From Candidatus Enterocola intestinipullorum (GTDB lineage: Bacteria; Bacteroidota; Bacteroidia; Bacteroidales; Paludibacteraceae): 48,808 nucleotides of DNA. The translations under genes and the position numbers were made by a program. A model generated the notes under the pieces. It was given only the letters and a program-made list of their open reading frames with translations. It searched no databases and had not been told where the DNA came from. This document shows positions 43,278 to 48,808 of this stretch, piece after piece (position 1 is the first letter of the stretch; every line of letters begins with the position of its first letter). The DNA is taken from the NCBI GenBank assembly GCA_017694565.1, contig JADIMR010000010.1, forward strand, positions 1 to 48,808, written 5' to 3'.

Positions 43278-44102
43278 TTATCGTTTCAAAGTCAATACGG
43301 CACTGCCTTCTTTGTCGGACAATACCAATGAGTCGGGTACTACGAACTTGAAAGTGCGGACTTCGTTGATTGCGGCAATCAGGTTCTGCTCCAAGGTCAT
43401 GTCGGGACATGCCATCAGGGTTGTCATTGCCGGGGAAAATTTCAAGGAGTCCTGTTGCTCCTTGTCATATACGATGTTGCTGTTGATTATGTTACAGCTG
43501 CCTTCCACGCTTACGCGCTTTTCCGTCATGTCGAATACCATGCAGGTTTCAGTACTGTCTTGTTTCAGGCACTTTGCGGGAGTACCGTTTACTTCGATTA
43601 TGTCCCAATGCCCGTCTATGGATTTCCACTCGGGACGTTTCGCCAATTTCAATAAAGGAACCCTGTCCGAGTCTGAGATAGTGATGATGCTGTTCTCGAA
43701 CGAGCAGTAGCTGGCATTGTCAAGCGCGGTGAGTATCGCTTTCTCTGTCGCCATGTCCTCGCACATCATGCGCGTGGTCCCTACTTGGTTGAATTCGATC
43801 CGGTTGCAGTCGCACAAATCGGCATCGCTTAATGTATATGTACCCATAAGGCGGTTGCACCCCGTGCTGCCGTACAAACCTTCTACTTTTGTGTCGAATC
43901 CCAAGAACGGTATGTCCCCGATAATGGAGTCCACGTCATAAATCCAAACCGGTTCCCATTCACCGTTCAATTGGTTTGCGGTGATTTTACCTTCATTCCC
44001 GTCGCATGCCGTCAAGACTGTCACGGCGACCGATGCGATTACAAAAAACAACTTCTTTATTTTTTTTCTTATTGCTGTGATATTTCTTTGTCTTGCGCGC
44101 AT
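43278..44102 (-). CDS. Lipoprotein with two META domains (HslJ-like)
   Basis: This 274-residue protein, counted from the ATG at 44102, has a lipoprotein signal: a basic start, KKLFFVIASVAVTVLTAC, lipidated Cys33. An upstream in-frame ATG at 44126 would add eight residues. Two META domains follow: the first with LYGSTGCNRLMGTY, TTRMMCEDMATEKAIL and YCSFENSIITI; the second with VEGSCNIINSNI, MTTLMACPDMTLEQNLIAAI and FKFVVPDSLVL. META/HslJ proteins are envelope proteins linked to stress or motility; the role here is unknown. It precedes metY by 38 bp and may be co-transcribed. Confidence 0.88.
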   Translation of the reverse strand: MRARQRNITAIRKKIKKLFFVIASVAVTVLTACDGNEGKITANQLNGEWEPVWIYDVDSIIGDIPFLGFDTKVEGLYGSTGCNRLMGTYTLSDADLCDCNRIEFNQVGTTRMMCEDMATEKAILTALDNASYCSFENSIITISDSDRVPLLKLAKRPEWKSIDGHWDIIEVNGTPAKCLKQDSTETCMVFDMTEKRVSVEGSCNIINSNIVYDKEQQDSLKFSPAMTTLMACPDMTLEQNLIAAINEVRTFKFVVPDSLVLSDKEGSAVLTLKR

Positions 44103-44166
44103 TGTCTTTATATAAGAAACGGGCAAGCATTATTATATTATATATTAGGTAGACCCATGTTGCTGC

Positions 44167-44195
44167 AAAATTACGAAAAAAACAAAGCCGCCAAT
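44167..44195 (-). promoter_or_regulatory. Promoter of the META-metY-metA-U32 cluster
   Basis: On the minus strand the complement of 44167-44174 reads TAATTTTG, and TTG (complement of 44193-44195) lies 18 bp upstream. It would give a leader of about 55 nt to the ATG at 44102. Confidence 0.6.
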
Positions 44196-44230
44196 CTTAT
44201 ATAAGCAGGATAAAAAATCTTTTTGAAAGA

Positions 44231-44262
44231 TTTGTGTATTTGTCAATAAATCCATAACTTTG
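44231..44262 (+). promoter_or_regulatory. Promoter of the rpmB operon
   Basis: TTTG (44231-44234), a 20-bp spacer and TAACTTTG (44255-44262) match the Bacteroidota consensus. The ATG of rpmB follows at 44301. Confidence 0.82.
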
Positions 44263-44300
44263 CGGTCTCTTTTGGGAATATACAAATAACACATACAGAG

Positions 44301-44534
44301 ATGTCAAAAATTTGTCAAATCACAGGAAAAAAGGCAGGCGTGGGTAATAATGTTTCCCACTCCAAGAGGAGGACAAAGCGTAAGTTCAACGTAAATTTGC
44401 TTAGCAGGAAACTCTACTGGCCTGAAATGGACGAATGGATCGAAATCAAGGTTTCGGCCAACGGTCTCCGCATAATCGACAAGATTGGTTTGGATGCCGC
44501 TCTCAAACGTGCTGCATTGAAAGGTTATATCTAA
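44301..44534 (+). CDS. rpmB: Ribosomal protein bL28
   Basis: This 77-residue large-subunit protein begins [21 protein letters not shown], followed by [20 protein letters not shown] and [18 protein letters not shown], colinear with E. coli L28. It is the first gene of the rpmB-rpmG-DUF4295 operon, with a 22-bp gap to rpmG that includes an AGAAAGGA-type ribosome-binding site. Confidence 0.97.
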   Translation: MSKICQITGKKAGVGNNVSHSKRRTKRKFNVNLLSRKLYWPEMDEWIEIKVSANGLRIIDKIGLDAALKRAALKGYI

Positions 44535-44556
44535 TTTTTAGAAAGGAAACACGGCA

Positions 44557-44745
44557 ATGGCAAAGAAAGGAAAAGAAAACAGGGTGCAGGTTATCTTGGA
44601 ATGCACAGAGCATAAAGCAAGCGGTATGCCCGGAACCTCGCGTTACATAACCACCAAGAACCGTAAAAATACGCCCGAGCGTTTGGAGTTGATGAAATAC
44701 AACCCCATTCTCAAAAAAATGACTCTTCACAAGGAAATCAAGTAA
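44557..44745 (+). CDS. rpmG: Ribosomal protein bL33 (zinc-ribbon ligands lost)
   Basis: This 62-residue protein contains [48 protein letters not shown], the bL33 signature. The zinc-binding form has CxxC twice; here the first pair is CTEH and the second is NPIL, so it is a C-minus type, often linked to zinc-independent ribosomes. It is co-transcribed with rpmB and the DUF4295 gene 12 bp downstream. Confidence 0.96.
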   Translation: MAKKGKENRVQVILECTEHKASGMPGTSRYITTKNRKNTPERLELMKYNPILKKMTLHKEIK

Positions 44746-44757
44746 AACACTAGGAAT

Positions 44758-44910
44758 ATGGCAAAGAAAACAGTCGCAACGTTGCAAAAAGGAGAAGGCC
44801 GTGCTTATTCCAAGGTGATCAAGATGGTAAAATCACCGAAGACCGGCGCGTACATCTTCGAAGAGGAGATGGTTCACAACGAGAATTTGAAGGAGTATCT
44901 TGCCAAGTAA
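44758..44910 (+). CDS. DUF4295 family small protein
   Basis: A 50-residue basic protein starts at the ATG at 44758: AKKTVATLQKGEGRAYSKVI, followed by KMVKSPKTGAYIFEEEMVHNENLKEYLAK. It is the DUF4295 protein regularly found after rpmG in Bacteroidota. Its constant place beside L28 and L33 and its size suggest a ribosome-associated function, but none is established. A strong terminator follows. Confidence 0.92.
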   Translation: MAKKTVATLQKGEGRAYSKVIKMVKSPKTGAYIFEEEMVHNENLKEYLAK

Positions 44911-44931
44911 GTATTCCTCCGTATAATGACT

Positions 44932-44977
44932 AATAAGGAAGCAGCTGTCCGTATCAGGGCGGCTGCTTCCTTATTGT
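44932..44977 (+). terminator. Intrinsic terminator after the rpmB operon
   Basis: AATAAGGAAGCAGC (44932-44945) pairs perfectly with GCTGCTTCCTTATT (44962-44975). Confidence 0.85.
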
Positions 44978-45013
44978 ATGGCTGTCAAATGGCGGCAAAT
45001 CAATATAAAAACA

Positions 45014-45021
45014 TATCTTTG
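45014..45021 (+). promoter_or_regulatory. -7 element before the lipoprotein gene
   Basis: TATCTTTG matches TAnnTTTG. No clear -33 box was seen. The ATG follows at 45051. Confidence 0.55.
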
Positions 45022-45050
45022 CATAAGATTATAGAATAAAAGTATAGGCT

Positions 45051-45725
45051 ATGGTGTTAAAAAAATCAATACTCGCGGTTGCTGTTCCCGCTTTGATGTT
45101 GTTGACACAGGCTTGCAGCAATTGCAACGAATCGCTTTTGCAAGGATGTTGGACGCAACCTGTTCCCGGGATTTCGGAAATGGAACAAGGAATATGCTTT
45201 TATGAAGGCGGCAAAGCCGGATCGGTGAACATGCACACGTTAAGATACGAAACGTGGTCGATAGAAGATTCCTGCCTTATATTGACGGGTCATAGCTTGG
45301 GAAACGGGCAGACAATCGCATTTTCCGATACTTTCAGCATTACAGTGCTAACAGAAGACAGCCTCGTTTTGCAAAAAGGGGATTTTTTGTCTTCGTATCA
45401 TAAAAGGACGGAAGGTAATTCCGGGTGCGGTGTTGTCGCCGGCGCGTATGTAGACAGTGTGGAAATTGACGTTGCAGGGACGTTGGTCATTGGACATGAA
45501 TTGAGGGAATTTACACCGTTGGAAGATACGGCGGCATACTGGATTGTGGACAGTACCGGCAAATTGTACCGGATGTATGACAGTGTTACCGGTGGTGTGA
45601 AAAACGGAGTTCCGGCGTATGTGGAGATGAGAGTGGTGGATAAGGGGAAGTCCTGCGACGGATATTCCATTGACTACAAATCCGTATACTCGGTTTGTTC
45701 GGTGGATACGATATGTTTGCAATAG
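45051..45725 (+). CDS. Lipocalin-like/NlpE-type lipoprotein of unknown function
   Basis: This 224-residue protein has a hydrophobic signal (KKSILAVAVPALMLLTQAC) ending at a probable lipidated Cys22. The N-terminal half is lipocalin-like: SLLQGCWTQPVPG, GICFYEGGKAGSVNM, YETWSIEDSCLILTG, ITVLTEDSLVLQKG. The C-terminal half (VEIDVAGTLVIGHELREFTPLEDTAAYWIVDSTG) resembles an OB-type domain of NlpE-like proteins. The role is unknown. It stands alone between the rpmB operon terminator and ftsY with its own promoter; the 66-bp gap to ftsY leaves open read-through into ftsY. Confidence 0.75.
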   Translation: MVLKKSILAVAVPALMLLTQACSNCNESLLQGCWTQPVPGISEMEQGICFYEGGKAGSVNMHTLRYETWSIEDSCLILTGHSLGNGQTIAFSDTFSITVLTEDSLVLQKGDFLSSYHKRTEGNSGCGVVAGAYVDSVEIDVAGTLVIGHELREFTPLEDTAAYWIVDSTGKLYRMYDSVTGGVKNGVPAYVEMRVVDKGKSCDGYSIDYKSVYSVCSVDTICLQ

Positions 45726-45791
45726 GAAAAGGGAAGATAATGCAAGTTACGTGTTGTTTTATTTGTTTGATTATCAGTTAATAGTATAATA

Positions 45792-46754
45792 ATGGGAATT
45801 TTCAGTTTTTTCAAAAAAGATAAAACCCCGCAGCAGGCAGAGGCTTTGGACAAGGGATTGTCCAAAACCAAGCAGAGCGTGTTCGGCAAGATTTCGAGAG
45901 CAGTTGCAGGAAAAAGCAAAGTGGACGACGAGGTTCTTGATAACCTTGAAGAGGTTTTGATTACTTCCGATGTGGGAACGGATACGACATTGCGTATCAT
46001 AGAACGCATTGAGGCGAGGGTGGCAAAAGACAAATATGTGGGTACTGACGAGCTTAACCGCATATTAAAAGAAGAAGTGGGCGCGATGTTGGCTGAAAAC
46101 CATGATAGTGATTTCCAAGACATTGAGCCCGACAAGGACGGGAATCCGTATGTGATAATGGTTGTCGGCGTGAACGGGGTAGGCAAGACGACCACCATAG
46201 GCAAACTGGCGCACATGTTTACCGAAGCAGGAAAGAAAGTGTATTTGGGTGCGGCCGATACTTTCCGTGCCGCAGCGGTGGAACAATTGGATATTTGGGG
46301 AGAAAGGGTAGGTGTTCCTGTCATAAAACAAAAGATGGGAGCGGATCCGGCATCGGTGGCTTTCGACACGCTTGCTTCCGCCAAGGCGAATCATGCCGAT
46401 GTGGCGATTATAGACACGGCAGGCCGTTTGCATAACAAAATCAACCTGATGAACGAACTTGCAAAAATCCGCAAGGTGATGGACAAGGTAGTTCCCGGAG
46501 CCCCGCACGAAGTCCTTCTGGTGTTGGACGGTTCTACCGGCCAGAACGCTTTCGAACAAGCCGCGCAATTTTCAAAAGCCACTCAAATAACCGCCTTGGC
46601 GATAACGAAATTGGACGGTACGGCCAAAGGAGGAGTCGTGCTCGGTGTATCTGACAGGTTCAAGATACCGGTCAAATACATAGGAATAGGCGAGGGTATC
46701 GATGATTTGCAAATCTTTGACAAGGCATCGTTTGTTGAATCTTTATTCGGATGA
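45792..46754 (+). CDS. ftsY: Signal recognition particle receptor FtsY
   Basis: This 320-residue SRP-type GTPase docks ribosome-SRP complexes to the Sec translocon at the inner membrane. A short N-terminal stretch ([21 protein letters not shown]) replaces the long acidic A domain. The N domain runs to about 100. The G domain has GVNGVGKTT (126-134), [41 protein letters not shown] and the closing [13 protein letters not shown]. rimO starts three bases after its stop, so they are co-transcribed. Confidence 0.97.
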   Translation: MGIFSFFKKDKTPQQAEALDKGLSKTKQSVFGKISRAVAGKSKVDDEVLDNLEEVLITSDVGTDTTLRIIERIEARVAKDKYVGTDELNRILKEEVGAMLAENHDSDFQDIEPDKDGNPYVIMVVGVNGVGKTTTIGKLAHMFTEAGKKVYLGAADTFRAAAVEQLDIWGERVGVPVIKQKMGADPASVAFDTLASAKANHADVAIIDTAGRLHNKINLMNELAKIRKVMDKVVPGAPHEVLLVLDGSTGQNAFEQAAQFSKATQITALAITKLDGTAKGGVVLGVSDRFKIPVKYIGIGEGIDDLQIFDKASFVESLFG

Positions 46755-46757
46755 AAG

Positions 46758-48059
46758 ATGCGCAAAAACCAGATTGATTTGATTACGCTCGGTTGCTCGA
46801 AAAACCTGATTGACAGCGAGCGCGTAATGTACCTTTTGCAGGAAGCCGGGTATAACGTGGTCCACGACAGCGACAAGCCCGAAGGGGCAATCGCCGTCAT
46901 CAACACTTGCGGTTTCATAGGTGATGCAAAGGAAGAAAGCATCAACATGATATTGAATTTTTGCGAGCGCAAAAAAGAAGGCAAGTTGCAAAAACTGTAT
47001 GTCATGGGGTGCCTGTCGGAACGGTACAGGGAACAACTTCGTGAAGAAATTCCCGAAGTGGATGCATTTTACGGCAAGTTCGATTATCCCGGATTGGTTA
47101 AAGACCTGGGCAGGCCGATGTCGGCAGGTTTGTGTTACGAACGCACACTGACGACACCGCCACATTATGCTTACTTGCGCATTGCCGAGGGATGCAACAG
47201 GCATTGTTCGTATTGTGTCATACCTCTCATTACGGGCAAGTACAAAAGCCGTCCCATAGAAGACATATTGAACGAGACCAAATGGCTGGTTTCGCAAGGG
47301 GTCAAGGAATTCCAGCTTATAGCGCAGGATTTGACCTATTATGGAATTGACATATATTCCAAATCCAAAATAGCGGAGTTGGTCAACCGCATGGCCGACA
47401 TAGAGGGAGTCGAATGGATAAGGTTGCATTATGCCTATCCCGCAGGCTTCCCACGCGATTTGCTTACGGTAATGAATATGCGCGACAATGTGTGCAAATA
47501 TTTGGATTTGGCTTTCCAGCATATTTCTGATCACATGCTTACTTTGATGCGGCGCGGTATAACGACCGGCCAGACATACGAGCTTATAGACACCATACGT
47601 GCCGAAGTCCCCGGTATATATTTGCGGACCACGCTTATGGTCGGACATCCGGGAGAGACGGAAGAGGATTTCGAGGAACTTCTCGATTTTGTACGCAGGG
47701 TAAGATTCGAACGCATGGGGGCGTTTGCCTATTCGGATGAGGAAAATTCGTATTCCAACCTGCATTATGAAGACGACGTGCCGGAAGAAGTGAAGCAATC
47801 CCGCTTGGACAAACTCATGTCAGTACAACAGGAAATATCATTGCAACATAACGCATCTTTGGAGGGCAGTGATTTCAAGGTGATAATTGACCGCAAAGAG
47901 GGCGATTATTATGTCGCGAGGACTCAATACGATTCCCCGGAAGTGGATATGGAAGTATTGATCGATGCGAAGCAATCCGGCAAACTTGCGGTAGGAGGAT
48001 TCTATGACGTAAAGATAACCAAGGCGGAGGAATTCGATTTGTACGGCGTTGTTTTATAA
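46758..48059 (+). CDS. rimO: Ribosomal protein uS12 methylthiotransferase RimO
   Basis: This 433-residue radical-SAM enzyme adds a methylthio group to the conserved aspartate of ribosomal protein uS12. The N-terminal MTTase domain has LITLGCSKNLIDSERVM, INTCGFIGDAKEESI and VMGCLSERY with its three cluster Cys. The radical-SAM triad is Cys146, Cys150 and Cys153 in EGCNRHCSYCVIPLITGKYKSRP. The C-terminal TRAM domain ends FYDVKITKAEEFDLYG. LGCSKNLID and the short TRAM distinguish it from MiaB. It is coupled to ftsY. Confidence 0.96.
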   Translation: MRKNQIDLITLGCSKNLIDSERVMYLLQEAGYNVVHDSDKPEGAIAVINTCGFIGDAKEESINMILNFCERKKEGKLQKLYVMGCLSERYREQLREEIPEVDAFYGKFDYPGLVKDLGRPMSAGLCYERTLTTPPHYAYLRIAEGCNRHCSYCVIPLITGKYKSRPIEDILNETKWLVSQGVKEFQLIAQDLTYYGIDIYSKSKIAELVNRMADIEGVEWIRLHYAYPAGFPRDLLTVMNMRDNVCKYLDLAFQHISDHMLTLMRRGITTGQTYELIDTIRAEVPGIYLRTTLMVGHPGETEEDFEELLDFVRRVRFERMGAFAYSDEENSYSNLHYEDDVPEEVKQSRLDKLMSVQQEISLQHNASLEGSDFKVIIDRKEGDYYVARTQYDSPEVDMEVLIDAKQSGKLAVGGFYDVKITKAEEFDLYGVVL

Positions 48060-48410
48060 GTGGTTAGTGGACTTAATCAATGCAAAATTGAAAATTTAAA
48101 ATTAAAAACGCTGTTTAGTGTCTGAGTGGACAGTGATTAGTGGATAGTTTCAACAAGCTTCGCCGGAGCGCGGCGTAAGCACATACGAAGAGAAAGCCTC
48201 TATGTAATAGCAAAGGGGGGCGGACAGAGACAAAGCGATGACGGGAATCCACCGCGAATGCGTTACACTTAACTTACAGTTATCATAGCAGGTTACAGTA
48301 GAGACCTGGCGAGCCGCGTCTCTGATATTGTAGACACATAGTTTCAGTTAGTACTGTGTGGTGATAGTACTATGCCGAAGGCAGCTCTGTCTGTAAGGCG
48401 ATTAAGGCAT
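48060..48410. repeat. Intergenic region with heptamers and small inverted repeats
   Basis: No gene was seen. TTAGTGG/ACAGTGA heptamers occur at 48060-48070 and 48113-48147, separated by an AT-rich block like that at 8404. Further on are CAGGTTACAG (48290-48299), AGAGAC (48300-48305)/GTCTCT (48318-48323) and GTACT (48351-48355)/AGTAC (48366-48370). None has a clear role. Confidence 0.6.
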
Positions 48411-48461
48411 ACAGTAACAAGCAACCAAAGGTTGCTTGTTACTGTAATTTGTTTATATTTG
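48411..48461 (+). promoter_or_regulatory. Promoter of the HU-family gene overlapped by a perfect inverted repeat
   Basis: TTG (48432-48434), a 19-bp spacer and TATATTTG (48454-48461) form the promoter. The -33 box lies inside a perfect 16-bp inverted repeat, 48411-48426/48430-48445, with loop aaa. The repeat could be an operator or a terminator for upstream read-through; the lack of a T tract favours an operator. Confidence 0.65.
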
Positions 48462-48479
48462 CAGTAATCAATTGTTTTG

Positions 48480-48785
48480 ATGAACAATAAAGAACTCGTA
48501 GCGGAATTGGCCAAGCGGTTGGAAATACCGAAAGGCAAGGCCGGCAGGATGTTGGACATTGCTGCCAATACGCTCGTGCAGGTTGTCAAACAGGGCTCCG
48601 TCGTGCAGCTGTATGGTTTCGGTTCGTTCGAATTACGCAAAAAGAACGACCGCATACTGATTAATCCCGCCACAGGAAAACAAATGATCGTGCCTCCCAA
48701 ATTGACAATGTCATTCAAACCCGGAGGAACATATAAAGAAAGAATCCGCAAAGCCGCATCGGACCGGAACGCAATCGAGATTTAA
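48480..48785 (+). CDS. HU/IHF family DNA-binding protein
   Basis: This 101-residue histone-like protein starts at the ATG at 48480 (a TTG just before it is in frame but not needed). The helical N-terminal half is NNKELVAELAKRLEIPKGKAGRMLD; then come VVKQGSVVQLYGFGSFELRKK and the DNA-binding arm with INPATGKQMIVPP, where the Pro intercalates in HU/IHF proteins. LTMSFKPGGTYKERI closes the fold. It bends DNA in the nucleoid; whether it is a general HU or a specialised paralogue is unclear. It is the last gene, 23 bases before the window end. Confidence 0.93.
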   Translation: MNNKELVAELAKRLEIPKGKAGRMLDIAANTLVQVVKQGSVVQLYGFGSFELRKKNDRILINPATGKQMIVPPKLTMSFKPGGTYKERIRKAASDRNAIEI

Positions 48786-48808
48786 AATCACCCCAAGAAA
48801 AAATCATC

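Overview
The window looks like chromosome of a member of the Bacteroidales (Bacteroidota). Four kinds of evidence support this. Many genes are preceded by the Bacteroidota-type promoter TTTG-N18/20-TAnnTTTG. The gene content is typical: KorAB, MutAB, carboxynorspermidine synthase, an RND pump with a PG0541-family partner, and a DUF4295 gene after rpmB-rpmG. Two secreted proteins end in T9SS-like sorting domains. Lipoproteins and OM beta-barrels have the usual signal peptides. The genus cannot be fixed from sequence alone. No rRNA, tRNA, transposase, integrase, CRISPR array or phage gene was seen.

Layout: 1-3.9 kb holds the end of galE, nadE and carboxynorspermidine synthase. 3.9-4.7 kb is a repeat-dense non-coding stretch. 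4.7-7.6 kb is korAB. 7.7-9.7 kb (minus strand) holds an acyl-ACP thioesterase, a DUF59 protein and a TtcA-like PP-loop protein. 9.8-13.8 kb is mutAB. 14-21.3 kb is an efflux operon: TetR, TolC, an extra OM barrel, adaptor, RND pump and PG0541-family protein. 21.5-31 kb is one 3160-residue secreted protein with two PCMD-like domains and about 30 cadherin-like beta-sandwich repeats. 31.3-34.1 kb is a multi-domain, probably glycan-binding T9SS cargo. 34.6-37.3 kb is an amidase-like protein split by a golvesin-type domain. 37.8-39.2 kb is a GT2 glycosyltransferase. 39.2-44.1 kb (minus) is a U32 peptidase-family protein, metA, metY and a META-domain lipoprotein. 44.3-48.8 kb is rpmB, rpmG, DUF4295, a lipoprotein, ftsY, rimO and an HU-family protein.

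Functionally, korAB (2-oxoglutarate/succinyl-CoA) and mutAB (succinyl-CoA/methylmalonyl-CoA) fit the succinate-propionate metabolism common in Bacteroidales. metA and metY form the O-acetylhomoserine route to homocysteine; MetA has Glu at position 111, the acetyl-CoA determinant. The secreted proteins of 21.5-37.3 kb suggest a surface adhesion or glycan-handling segment.

The most unusual content is non-coding. Long gaps (2.4, 3.9-4.7, 34.1-34.6, 37.3-37.8 and 48.1-48.4 kb) are built from a shared kit of palindromic modules. One is a composite repeat ending in GGGGGATAAGACAAT whose internal hairpin changes sequence but stays complementary. Another is a 63-nt palindrome present twice with compensatory base-pair changes. 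There are also GCTTCGC/GCGAAGC mini-hairpins with matching variable stems, and heptanucleotide tandem repeats. Two genes end inside long hairpins in which the 3' coding end is mirrored downstream. This covarying repeat system is my main candidate for something undescribed.
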